Assembly (NCBI GenBank): GCA_937952975.1
Contig: CALFXX010000168.1
Location: forward strand, 1 to 20,555
Origin: an uncultured Alcaligenaceae bacterium
GTDB taxonomy: Bacteria > Pseudomonadota > Gammaproteobacteria > Burkholderiales > Burkholderiaceae_B
Direction of reading: 5' to 3'
Length of the DNA stretch: 20,555 nucleotides
Shown piece after piece: positions 1-7,627 of the stretch. The notes under the pieces were generated by a model. That model was given only the letters and a program-made list of their open reading frames with translations, made no database searches and had not been told where the DNA came from. Position 1 is the first letter of the stretch; every line of letters begins with the position of its first letter. The position numbers and the translations under genes are program-made.

Positions 1-771
1 GTGCTGAACTCTAAGGTACCCACCACCCCTTATTTGTCAACAGACTACATCCCAGAGCTAAAGCTTTTAGAGGATCACTGGGAGACGATTCGAGAAGAGG
101 CGGTTCATTTAGCCAGTTTGCAAGCAATCAAAGCACCTGAGCAGCACAATGACATTGGCTTTAACTCGTTTTTTAAATACGGTTGGAAGCGTTTCTACCT
201 AAAGTGGTACGACGCCAAACACCCTTCGGCGCAAGCGCTGTGCCCCAAAACTGTCGCCCTGCTCAATCAGATTCCAAGCGTCAAAGCAGCGATGTTTGCC
301 GAGCTACCGCCGGGCGGGCAACTCAATCCTCATCGTGATCCTTTTGCTGGCTCGCTACGCTATCACCTCGGTCTGGTCACCCCCAATGACGATCAGTGTT
401 ACATCGACGTTGATGGCTTGCGCCACAGCTGGCGCGACGGCAAGAGCGTCATTTTTGATGAAACCTATGTGCATGAGGCTTACAACCGCACGCTTGAAAA
501 CCGCATTATTTTGTTTTGCGACATCGAGCGCCCGCTCAAATGGGGCTGGGCCGAGCGCTTTAACCACTGGTTTGGACGTGTACTGATGTCTGCCGCGAGC
601 TCACCAAACGACACGGGGTCAGATCAGACCGGTTTTATCAACAAACTTACGCAATATCATTGGCAAGTGGATCAAAAACGTCGCGCGTTTAAAAAGGCCA
701 ACCGCACGCTTTACAAAACGACAAAGTTTGGGCTGATCGCCTTAGCAATTTATCTGTTCTTGCACATTTGA
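1..771 (+). CDS. lpxO: Lipid A 2-hydroxylase LpxO family (aspartyl/asparaginyl beta-hydroxylase fold), 5' partial
   Basis: Fe(II)/2-oxoglutarate-dependent dioxygenase of the aspartyl/asparaginyl beta-hydroxylase family. LpxO members hydroxylate C2 of a secondary myristate of lipid A at the inner membrane. Seen here: the iron-ligand pattern H111-x-D113 (within NPHRDPF) and distal H158 (YVHEAYN), with a downstream Arg (R168) placed to bind 2-oxoglutarate. The last ~16 residues are strongly hydrophobic, a likely membrane anchor. The frame is open at the left edge. The first residues (NSKVPTTPYL) match what is normally internal sequence just after the N-terminal membrane segment, so the GTG at base 1 is probably an internal Val codon and roughly 45 residues are missing. 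LpxO is usually ~300 aa and 256 are visible. The family is sure; lipid A as substrate is inferred from similarity. Confidence 0.85.
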   Translation: MLNSKVPTTPYLSTDYIPELKLLEDHWETIREEAVHLASLQAIKAPEQHNDIGFNSFFKYGWKRFYLKWYDAKHPSAQALCPKTVALLNQIPSVKAAMFAELPPGGQLNPHRDPFAGSLRYHLGLVTPNDDQCYIDVDGLRHSWRDGKSVIFDETYVHEAYNRTLENRIILFCDIERPLKWGWAERFNHWFGRVLMSAASSPNDTGSDQTGFINKLTQYHWQVDQKRRAFKKANRTLYKTTKFGLIALAIYLFLHI

Positions 772-859
772 CTATCTGTTCCCTTAAAAAGCGGGGATTG
801 CCAGCTTGTACAACCTTGGGATAAGAGGGATCGCGCAAGAGCGTGCCGCCAAGGCGCCA

Positions 860-3800
860 CTAGCGTTGCATCGCCTCAAACGCCTTTTGCAGGCGCTTAG
901 CCGAAACTGGCATCGGTGTGCGTAATTCTTGCGCAAACAAGGCGACTCGCAATTCTTCGAGTAGCCAGCGAAACTCGTCTAGCCCCCGATCTGGAGCACC
1001 TTTGAGCGCGCTACGAGCGCGCGCATACTGAGCAAGCAAAGGCGCCATCTCTGCCATCAAGCGTGCATCGCGTGCTGGGTCAGCGCGCAGCTTATCAATA
1101 CGCGCCACCGCCGCTTTCAGGTAGCGCGGCATATGAGCCAGTTGGGCTGCGGGGGTGCGCGTAATGAAATCGGCAGAGACCAGTTGCGACAATTGCGTCT
1201 GAATATCCTGATGCGCCGCCGCAGTTCCTTTTGCCTGAGGCAACTTACGCACCGCCGCGACCCAGCCTTCGAGGATCACGCCTGCCGTACGCGCCACATC
1301 TTGCGCCAGCAAACCAACTTTGGCCTTACCCTCAAGGCGACGCGCCTCGAAGCTTTGCGCATCAAGCGGCCAGGGTTCGTTCAGGCAGGCTCGTTCAATC
1401 GCACAATCGATCAACTGGTCGCGTAACTGTTCTTGTGTGCCAAGCGTGAGGTACAGCATTCCAAGCTTAGTAAGATCGTGCAGGTTTTTTTCTAAAAATT
1501 TAACCTGATCGCGCAGTGCGATCTTAAATAGGCGTCTTAAACCCCGCTGGTGCGCAAGCTTCGCTGCGTGCGGATCATCAAATACATCCAGCGCGCAATT
1601 CACGCCACGATCCACCAAAGCCGGATAACCTACAACGGTGCTATTTTTTCGACGAATCTCTAAGAGCTCGGGTAAGGTGCCAAAGCTCCAGTCAACGATC
1701 TCGTCTTGCGACAAGGCGCTTGCCACATCCTGATCACGTGTCGCAAGTTGCTGAAAAGTAGCCTGCGCCTGCTTGCCAAACTCAGCCTTGAGTTGCGCCA
1801 AATTGCGCCCTGCTCCTAACATCCGACCATGTTCATCGACCACCTTAAACGACATGAACAGATGCGCGGGCAAGGTTTCAGGTTTGAAATCCGTAGACAC
1901 TGGGCGCAACTTGAGCTGTCGCCACATATCCTGGCTAATCGCCTCTGTGAGCGAACACCCTGGCGCGCCAAGCTTTTCAAACCAGCGCTCGTAAAACCCA
2001 GCGGCATAATCGGGCAAGGGCACGCAATGGCGACGTATTTTTTGCGGTAGTGATTTAAGCAGCATGTGCACTTTTTCTTTGAGCATGCCGGGCACTAACC
2101 ACTCGCAGCGTTCAGCCTCGAGTTGATTCAAAAAAAACAACGGAACAGCCAAGGTGACGCCGTCGCGCGGCGAGCCCGGTTCAAAGTGATAATCAAGCGC
2201 CAGACGTGTACCCTGCCACTCAAAAAACTTTGGAAACACGTCAGTCGTGACGCCAGCGGCTTCGTGTCGCATCAGGGCTTCACGGGTCAAAAATAGCGTT
2301 TGCGCCTGCTCTTTGGATAAGCCTTTGACCCAGTGTTCGAGCGTACTTAACTGATGAATATTCGCAGGTAATAAGCGATCGTAAAAAGCATGAATCAAAC
2401 TATCGTCGACCAAAATATCGGGACGTCGGGTTTGATGCTCGAGATGTTGGATTTGCGCAATCAGTTTGCGGTTATGGGCGATAAACGCAAGCGGGCTATC
2501 AAGCTCACTAGGTACCAAGCCTTGCAAAATAAAAATCGCGCGTGCTTCAGAAGGTGCGATCGGCCCGTAATGTACACGCCGCCCCGAGTACACATTTAAT
2601 CCGTAAAGCGTCCCTTTTTCGTTGGCAACGACTTGCCCAAGTTTCTTCTCCCAGCGCGGATCGCTCCAGGAGCGTTTAATTAAATGCTTGGCTACCTTCT
2701 CAACCCAGGTGGGATCAATTTTTGCGACACAGCGGGCATACACCTTACTGGTGTCGACCAGTTCGGCAGCCATGATCCACTTGCCAGCTTTTTTAACCAG
2801 ACGCGACCCAGGGTGAATCCAAAAGCGCAACTCGCGCGCGCCCATAAAGTGCCCGGCTTCTTCAGACTGCAAACCGAGATTGCCAAGAAGGCCTGACATT
2901 AAGGCCAAATGTAATTGCTCAAAGGTGGCGTCACTTTGATTCAGGCGCCAGCCCTGCTCGCCAGCCAGTGCCAGTAATTGTCGATGGATGTCGTGCCACT
3001 CGCGCAAGCGCACAGGAGACAAAAACTGCTGGCGCAGTTGGGCAACCAGTTTGCGCTGCGAGGCCTTGTGGTCGACTTGTTCGTGGTACCACCGCCAAAG
3101 CTTAATGTACGAGAGAAACTCAGATTTATCATCGGCAAACTTAGCGTGCGCAAGTTCTGCGGCCTCGCGCGCTTGCATGGGTCGGTCGCGCGGGTCTTGC
3201 ACAGACAGGGCAGCCGCAATGATCAACATCTCGGTCAAACAGTTTTGCTCACGGGCTGCCAAGATCATGCGACCAATACGAGGATCGACAGGTAATTTGG
3301 CCAGCGCCTGACCGGTGGACGTCAGCCCGGTGTCGGTACTGGATTCAGGGTCAATCGCGCCAAGCTCTTGCAGCAAGTGATAGCCATCAGCGATTGCCCG
3401 ACCAGAGGGTGGATCAACAAACGGAAATTGCTCGATTTCAACGAGTTTGAGCGCTTTCATGCGCAAGATGACGCCAGCCAGCGACGAGCGCAAAATCTCT
3501 GGATCCGTAAACGCTGGCCGCTCTTTAAAGCCTGGCTCGTCGTACAAACGAATACACACCCCAGGGCCCAAGCGACCGCAGCGCCCTGCCCGCTGGTTTG
3601 CCGAAGCCTGGCTAATGGGCTCGATCCGTAATTGCTCGACCTTATTGCGCCACGAATAGCGTTTGACCCGCGCGAGGCCCGTGTCGATCACGAAGCGAAT
3701 ACCAGGAACTGTCAATGAGGTTTCCGCAACGTTAGTCGCCAAAATGATGCGACGCCCGCTACCTTGCGGGGTAAAAATTTCTTCTTGCTCAGCCTGCGAC

Positions 3801-4741
3801 AAGCGTGCATAGAGGGGCAACACTTGCGTGCCCGGTGGGTGATGCTTGCGTAACGCTTCAGCGGCCTCGCGGATTTCGCGCTCGCCCGGCAAAAACACCA
3901 AGATATCACCGGGCCCGACCTGCGCGCATTCATCAACCGCGTCGACCAAGGCGTTAATCAGATCGCGCTCTTCGTCGCGCGCGAGACCTCGTTCGGACTG
4001 CCCCGCCGGGGGCTGCGCGGCGGCCTTTGAGTCAAGACGCTCAGGCTCACGCTCAGGATCCTTGACTGGGCGATAGCGAATATCAACTGGGTAGAGCCGA
4101 CCCGAGACCTCTATGACTGGAGCCGCACGACCCTTGGCATCAGCGAAGTGCTGAGAAAATCGCGTCGCATCGATTGTGGCCGAGGTAATGATCAGTTTTA
4201 GATCAGGCCGTCTTGGCAAGAGCTGTTTGAGGTAGCCGAGCAAAAAATCGATATTCAAACTGCGCTCGTGCGCCTCATCGATAATGATGGTGTCGTAGCG
4301 GCGCAGCAGAGGGTCGCGTTGTGACTCGGCCAGCAAAATACCGTCTGTCATCAACTTAATCGCGGTTTGTGAACTGCTGCGGTCTTGAAACCTGACCTGA
4401 TAACCCACCCACTCGCCCAGCGGCGTTTTCAACTCGTCGGCGATGCGTTTAGCCACCGAACTGGCAGCAAGCCTGCGCGGCTGGGTGTGCCCGATCATCT
4501 TTTTCAAGCCACGACCAAGCTCAAGACAGATCTTGGGCAACTGGGTGGTTTTGCCCGAGCCAGTCTCACCGCTGACGATAATGACCTGGTGCTCGGCGAT
4601 CGCCCGCGCAATCTCGAGCCTGCGAGCGCTGACGGGGAGATCTTCGGGATAGATGATCTGAGGCGGTTGACGTGGGGAAATGACAACGCTTTGAGGGGCA
4701 ATCTCTGGCGTTATCCCCGCATCGGGCTTTGATTGAGACAT
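860..4741 (-). CDS. hrpA: ATP-dependent RNA helicase HrpA (DEAH box)
   Basis: Large DEAH-box helicase, 1293 aa from the ATG at 4741, close to the usual ~1300 aa of HrpA. Numbered from that ATG: Walker A GETGSGKT at about 58-65, motif II DEAH at 155-158, motif III SAT at 187-189, motif VI QRAGRCGR at 383-390. The HA2/OB region and the long C-terminal DUF3418-type part follow. HrpA proteins act on RNA in the cytoplasm; roles in fimbrial mRNA processing and in resolving stalled ribosomes are described in E. coli. The frame extends to a GTG at 4792, but that stretch contains a TATAAT hexamer on the coding strand at 4766-4771, so the ATG at 4741 (MSQSKPD) is preferred. A hydrophilic, Pro/Ala/Glu-rich stretch near residues 230-258 looks like an insertion between the two RecA-like lobes. 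The gene diverges from argA and converges with lpxO. Confidence 0.96.
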   Translation of the reverse strand: MSQSKPDAGITPEIAPQSVVISPRQPPQIIYPEDLPVSARRLEIARAIAEHQVIIVSGETGSGKTTQLPKICLELGRGLKKMIGHTQPRRLAASSVAKRIADELKTPLGEWVGYQVRFQDRSSSQTAIKLMTDGILLAESQRDPLLRRYDTIIIDEAHERSLNIDFLLGYLKQLLPRRPDLKLIITSATIDATRFSQHFADAKGRAAPVIEVSGRLYPVDIRYRPVKDPEREPERLDSKAAAQPPAGQSERGLARDEERDLINALVDAVDECAQVGPGDILVFLPGEREIREAAEALRKHHPPGTQVLPLYARLSQAEQEEIFTPQGSGRRIILATNVAETSLTVPGIRFVIDTGLARVKRYSWRNKVEQLRIEPISQASANQRAGRCGRLGPGVCIRLYDEPGFKERPAFTDPEILRSSLAGVILRMKALKLVEIEQFPFVDPPSGRAIADGYHLLQELGAIDPESSTDTGLTSTGQALAKLPVDPRIGRMILAAREQNCLTEMLIIAAALSVQDPRDRPMQAREAAELAHAKFADDKSEFLSYIKLWRWYHEQVDHKASQRKLVAQLRQQFLSPVRLREWHDIHRQLLALAGEQGWRLNQSDATFEQLHLALMSGLLGNLGLQSEEAGHFMGARELRFWIHPGSRLVKKAGKWIMAAELVDTSKVYARCVAKIDPTWVEKVAKHLIKRSWSDPRWEKKLGQVVANEKGTLYGLNVYSGRRVHYGPIAPSEARAIFILQGLVPSELDSPLAFIAHNRKLIAQIQHLEHQTRRPDILVDDSLIHAFYDRLLPANIHQLSTLEHWVKGLSKEQAQTLFLTREALMRHEAAGVTTDVFPKFFEWQGTRLALDYHFEPGSPRDGVTLAVPLFFLNQLEAERCEWLVPGMLKEKVHMLLKSLPQKIRRHCVPLPDYAAGFYERWFEKLGAPGCSLTEAISQDMWRQLKLRPVSTDFKPETLPAHLFMSFKVVDEHGRMLGAGRNLAQLKAEFGKQAQATFQQLATRDQDVASALSQDEIVDWSFGTLPELLEIRRKNSTVVGYPALVDRGVNCALDVFDDPHAAKLAHQRGLRRLFKIALRDQVKFLEKNLHDLTKLGMLYLTLGTQEQLRDQLIDCAIERACLNEPWPLDAQSFEARRLEGKAKVGLLAQDVARTAGVILEGWVAAVRKLPQAKGTAAAHQDIQTQLSQLVSADFITRTPAAQLAHMPRYLKAAVARIDKLRADPARDARLMAEMAPLLAQYARARSALKGAPDRGLDEFRWLLEELRVALFAQELRTPMPVSAKRLQKAFEAMQR

Positions 4742-4744
4742 ATT

Positions 4745-4794
4745 TTCTGATCTAGACACATTCGCATTATAAAATTTATCTTCTTCCTTCACAG
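4745..4794. promoter_or_regulatory. Putative overlapping divergent promoters for hrpA and argA
   Basis: The hrpA and argA starts are 81 bp apart, back to back. Read on the minus strand there is a perfect TATAAT at 4766-4771 with only a poor -35 candidate (TGTGAA, 16 bp upstream), aimed at the ATG at 4741. Read on the plus strand, TATAAA at 4768-4773 has a weak TTCTGA 17 bp upstream (4745-4750), aimed at argA. The -10 hexamers overlap, so the two directions may compete. No ARG box was recognised. The assignment rests on hexamer likeness only. Confidence 0.35.
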
Positions 4795-4822
4795 CATCAC
4801 GAGGTTTTCAATACAAACCGCC

Positions 4823-6181
4823 ATGTCCGACACGCCCGAACAAGAGACCGTCTCCGCCCAAGAAGCCCCTGAATTTGCTGCCGCTCAATTTGTGCGTTGG
4901 TTTCGCGAAGTTGCCCCGTATGTGCATGCCTTTAGGGGTAAAACCTTTGTTGTGGCGTTTGGTGGCGAACTGGTGCAAGCCAATGTGCTCAACACCTTGG
5001 TGCAAGATCTGTCGCTGCTTTCAGCACTTGGGATTAAATTGGTGCTAGTGCACGGCTCACGCCCGCAAGTCAACGAACAATTGCGCTTGAAAGGCTTTGA
5101 ACAGCAGTTTGGCCGCGGCCGCGCGCCCATGGATGCCAACGCGCTTGAATGCGCGAAAGAAGCTGCCGGTGAAATTCGTTTGGATATCGAGGCAGCCTTT
5201 AGTCAAGGTTTGCCCAATACGCCAATGTCGCATGCCCAGATTCGTGTGCTTTCAGGTAATTTTGTGACAGCGCGCCCCACTGGGATCATTGATGGGATCG
5301 ACTACCAGCACACCGGTCAGGTACGAAAAATTGACGTCGATGCACTACGCTTCGCGATCGAGCGTGGCTCAATCGTGTTGCTCTCGCCGCTGGGGTTTTC
5401 GCCCACAGGCGACGCCTTTAACCTTTCAATGGAAGAGCTTGCCACAAGCGTAGCCACAGCACTTCGCGCTGAAAAACTGATTTTTTTAACCGAAACGCCT
5501 GGGGTCATCTCGCCCGACGGAACCGTCGACACTGAACTTGCGCGCTTAGACGCCGATGCACTCCTCGCAGAAGGTTCAATCGATCCGGATACCGCCTATT
5601 ACTTGCAGTACGCCTCACGTGCCGTCAAACGCGGCGTGACCCGTGCGCACCTAATCCCGTTTTCGATGGATGGTGTGGTGTTACTTGAAATCTTTACCCA
5701 CGATGGCGTGGGTACGATGGTTGTCGAAGACACGCTTGATGATCTACGCCCGGCCACCATTGATGACGTGGGCGCCCTGCTCCAGTTAATTGAACCGCTT
5801 GAGCTTGATGGGACGTTGCTGCCGCGCGGACGCGCCATTATCGAGCGTGAGGTCGAGAACTTCACCGTGCTCGAGCACGATGGCGTGATCTACGGCTGCG
5901 CGACGCTCAACGATTTTCCGCAAGCGCAAATGGCCGAAATGGGCTGCCTGATTGTGCACCCCGAATGGCAAGGCACGGGCGAAGGCGAAATCTTGCTGCG
6001 CCACATGGAGTCGCGTGCCCGGGCGACGGGAGCCAAACGCCTGTTTGTGCTCACCACGCGTACCTCGCACTGGTTTATCAAGCGTGGGTTTGTGCAGGGC
6101 GGCGTGGCCGATCTACCCAAAGAAAAACAAGCGCATTACAACCGTTCGCGAAACAGCTTGATTTTTATTAAACGCCTTTAA
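4823..6181 (+). CDS. argA: Amino-acid N-acetyltransferase (N-acetylglutamate synthase) ArgA
   Basis: First enzyme of arginine biosynthesis: acetyl-CoA + L-glutamate gives N-acetylglutamate. The 452-aa protein has the classical two-domain layout. An N-terminal amino-acid-kinase-like regulatory domain spans about residues 22-290 (VVAFGGE near 43-49, VHGSRPQ near 76-82), the usual site of arginine feedback inhibition. A C-terminal GNAT acetyltransferase domain spans about 305-452, with the acetyl-CoA loop Q383-G-T-G-E-G388 after the beta strand MGCLIVHP. The ATG at 4823 puts the conserved QFVRWFREVAPYVHAFRGK block at residues 22-40, as expected. No good Shine-Dalgarno is visible; GAGG at 4801-4804 is about 18 nt away. 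The gene diverges from hrpA, with yggX 137 bp downstream. Confidence 0.96.
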   Translation: MSDTPEQETVSAQEAPEFAAAQFVRWFREVAPYVHAFRGKTFVVAFGGELVQANVLNTLVQDLSLLSALGIKLVLVHGSRPQVNEQLRLKGFEQQFGRGRAPMDANALECAKEAAGEIRLDIEAAFSQGLPNTPMSHAQIRVLSGNFVTARPTGIIDGIDYQHTGQVRKIDVDALRFAIERGSIVLLSPLGFSPTGDAFNLSMEELATSVATALRAEKLIFLTETPGVISPDGTVDTELARLDADALLAEGSIDPDTAYYLQYASRAVKRGVTRAHLIPFSMDGVVLLEIFTHDGVGTMVVEDTLDDLRPATIDDVGALLQLIEPLELDGTLLPRGRAIIEREVENFTVLEHDGVIYGCATLNDFPQAQMAEMGCLIVHPEWQGTGEGEILLRHMESRARATGAKRLFVLTTRTSHWFIKRGFVQGGVADLPKEKQAHYNRSRNSLIFIKRL

Positions 6182-6221
6182 AAGACTAGGGTTTTGAGAC
6201 TGCGCTTGTTTCAAATCCCTC

Positions 6222-6227
6222 TACAAT
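6222..6227 (+). promoter_or_regulatory. Putative -10 box upstream of yggX
   Basis: TACAAT lies in the 137-bp argA-yggX gap, about 90 bp before the yggX ATG. No -35 hexamer with 16-18 bp spacing is convincing: TTGAGA at 6194-6199 would need 22 bp and TTGTTT at 6206-6211 only 10 bp. If real, yggX has a leader of about 85 nt that contains the tRNA-like stretch at 6250-6263. Confidence 0.3.
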
Positions 6228-6249
6228 CACCCAGTCATGTTGACTGTTA

Positions 6250-6263
6250 GCCGGTGTGGCTCA
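6250..6263 (+). other. 14-nt tRNA-Thr-like 5' fragment in the yggX leader
   Basis: GCCGGTGTGGCTCA resembles the 5' end (acceptor strand, U8/N9, start of the D stem) of bacterial tRNA-Thr. A TTCGAAC, like a T-loop core, follows at 6291-6297. The rest does not fold as a tRNA: no GAGC closes the D stem, no anticodon arm is apparent, the T-loop-like motif comes about 12 nt too early, and no matching 3' acceptor strand follows. It is not a functional tRNA. It could be a remnant or chance. Confidence 0.25.
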
Positions 6264-6318
6264 TAGTCGCCTTGCACGGTTAATTTTTAATTCGAACTTT
6301 ATCTAGCAGGATGTTGCC

Positions 6319-6591
6319 ATGAGTCGTACTGTGCAGTGTGTCAAGCTCAACAAAGAAGCCCCGGGTCTTGAGTATCCCCCGTACCCTGGCGATATGGGCG
6401 TCAAAATCTGGCAAAGCATTTCACATGAAGCCTGGGAAGAATGGAAAGCTATTCAAACAAGACTCGTGAACGAAAACCGTCTGAACTTGGCCGACACGCG
6501 CGCACGCAAGTACCTGAAAGAACAGATGGTCAAGTTTTTGTTTGAAGGTGGCGATATCGAAGCACAAGGCTTCGTACCACCGAGTGCGTAA
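6319..6591 (+). CDS. yggX: Probable Fe(2+)-trafficking protein, YggX family
   Basis: A 90-aa cytoplasmic protein that matches the YggX family over its whole length (family about 90 aa). The start has the conserved single Cys (SRTVQCVKL, Cys7), followed by the typical EAPGLEYPPYPGDMG segment, the IS.EAW..W...QT.L.NE core and a FLFEGG ending. The family is linked to Fe(II) trafficking, protection of Fe-S clusters and oxidative stress resistance. A CAGGA ribosome-binding site at 6307-6311, 7 nt before the ATG, supports the start. It lies in the same direction as argA but 137 bp away, so it probably has its own promoter. Two hairpins follow before the convergent phoU. Confidence 0.96.
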   Translation: MSRTVQCVKLNKEAPGLEYPPYPGDMGVKIWQSISHEAWEEWKAIQTRLVNENRLNLADTRARKYLKEQMVKFLFEGGDIEAQGFVPPSA

Positions 6592-6631
6592 CGCCGCCTA
6601 CAAAGCCTGAGGTTTAAGAGTAGTGACAGGT

Positions 6632-6657
6632 CTGCGCCGCCCGTCGCAGCGGCGCAG
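6632..6657. repeat. Perfect 9-bp GC-rich hairpin after yggX
   Basis: CTGCGCCGC (6632-6640) and its exact reverse complement GCGGCGCAG (6649-6657) enclose an 8-nt loop. No T-tract follows on either strand, so it is not a classical intrinsic terminator. It lies about 40 nt downstream of the yggX stop and may stabilise the yggX mRNA 3' end or act in a bipartite termination region with the next hairpin. Confidence 0.5.
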
Positions 6658-6694
6658 CAACTGGCCGACCGCTTGAATCATCCGACGCATGACC

Positions 6695-6714
6695 GTTTGC
6701 TCTGTCGAGCAAAC
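6695..6714. terminator. Possible terminator hairpin between convergent yggX and phoU
   Basis: GTTTGCTC (6695-6702) and GAGCAAAC (6707-6714) form a perfect 8-bp stem with a TGTC loop. On the plus strand TGTTTATT follows, a weak U-rich tail, so it best fits a terminator for yggX that overlaps the phoU stop. On the minus strand it starts 3 nt after the phoU TAA but has no U-tract. The stem is certain; termination is inferred. Confidence 0.45.
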
Positions 6715-6717
6715 TGT

Positions 6718-7497
6718 TTATTCGGTCGCGGCGCGGGCAGCTGCTTCTGCTTGCCGAGCGGCTTTAGCGGCGAGCTTTTCTTCAGCAGTTGGTTCGGGTT
6801 CGCCGCGCACAAGTCGTTCTGCCATTTTTAAACCACGATGGCGCACATCTGCACCGTGCACCATAAAGATCACGCGTTCAGCCATGTTTTTGCAATGATC
6901 ACCAATACGCTCCATTGAGCGGGCGATAAACAACAAGTCAATCGACCGAGAAATCGTACGCGGGTCTTCGATCATGTATGTGATCAAGTTGCGTAAGGTC
7001 GCTTTCCATTCTTTGTCGACTTCTTTGTCGCTACGAACCACAGCGGCGGCAAGCACGGCATCTTGTCGCGCGAAGGCGTCCATCACCTGACGCATCATGT
7101 TCGACACATTGTTGGCCATGTGACGCAACTCGATTTCAGGCATAAATGAGCGATCATCTTCATGGATACGGCGGGCCATCGTGGCAATTTTTTCAGCCTC
7201 GTCGCCCGATCTTTCCATGTCGGTCAGCATTTTGGTGACAGCCAAGAGCGTACGTAAATCGATCGCAGCGGGTTGGTGACGCGCCAAAATCTGCGTCACA
7301 CGCTCGTCGATCTCTACTTCAAGACGGTTGACTTCCTTCTCGTGCTCGCGCACGACGTCGACGAGGCTGATATCACCCCCGGTAAGCGCCTGCATACCGT
7401 TTTGCACCATGGCCTCAACCAACCCGCCCATTTGCAGTAATTCGGTACGAATACGCTGTAAGTCTGCGTCAAATTGCTTGTTGGTGTGCTCGGTCAT
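6718..7497 (-). CDS. phoU: Phosphate signalling regulator PhoU
   Basis: PhoU is a cytoplasmic, all-helical negative regulator linking the Pst phosphate transporter to the PhoR/PhoB two-component system. The 259-aa protein has two PhoU repeats with the metal-binding E-x-x-x-D signatures: ERSGDEAEK (E95, D99) and ERIGDHCKN (E196, D200). The frame is open back to 7590, but the ATG at 7497 (MTEHTNKQFD) matches the conserved family start. The extra codons would cross a Pho box and a -10 box, so they are judged non-coding. A weak GAGTGG lies 7 nt before this ATG. The last ~25 residues are Ala/Glu/Lys-rich low complexity beyond the usual family end. The gene stands alone here, with no pst or phoBR genes beside it. 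Confidence 0.96.
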   Translation of the reverse strand: MTEHTNKQFDADLQRIRTELLQMGGLVEAMVQNGMQALTGGDISLVDVVREHEKEVNRLEVEIDERVTQILARHQPAAIDLRTLLAVTKMLTDMERSGDEAEKIATMARRIHEDDRSFMPEIELRHMANNVSNMMRQVMDAFARQDAVLAAAVVRSDKEVDKEWKATLRNLITYMIEDPRTISRSIDLLFIARSMERIGDHCKNMAERVIFMVHGADVRHRGLKMAERLVRGEPEPTAEEKLAAKAARQAEAAARAATE

Positions 7498-7524
7498 GGC
7501 ATATCCACTCAGGTTGAAGCAGTT

Positions 7525-7558
7525 AGTGTAAGACGAAACTGTGACAGTTTTGTGAACG
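7525..7558 (-). promoter_or_regulatory. PhoB-dependent promoter of phoU: Pho box plus -10
   Basis: Read on the minus strand, 7558 to 7541 is CGTTCAC-AAAA-CTGTCAC: two 7-bp half-sites separated by a 4-bp A-tract, the known Pho box layout (consensus CTGTCAT-n4-CTGTCAT). Exactly 10 bp later comes TACACT (7530 to 7525), a good -10 hexamer. This is the standard PhoB-activated design, in which the Pho box replaces the -35. The transcript would start near 7518 and leave a leader of about 20 nt before the phoU ATG. Confidence 0.75.
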
Positions 7559-7627
7559 CGATCCTTTAAGAGAATCTTGCGCAAGGACAAGACCTACGTA
7601 AATCTTTCACCGGACTGCGTTGCTACC

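Noticed and set aside
772..859. Terminator or small gene between lpxO and hrpA
   Set aside because: The 88-bp gap shows no stable stem with a T-run and no open frame with a start and ribosome-binding site.
2978..3311. Open frames of about 100 codons opposite hrpA
   Set aside because: They are complementary-frame shadows of a well-conserved helicase, with no recognisable motifs or ribosome-binding sites.
6250..6320. Possible tRNA-Thr gene upstream of yggX
   Set aside because: Only the first 14 nt fit. There is no D-stem partner, anticodon arm or 3' acceptor strand, and the T-loop-like motif is out of register.
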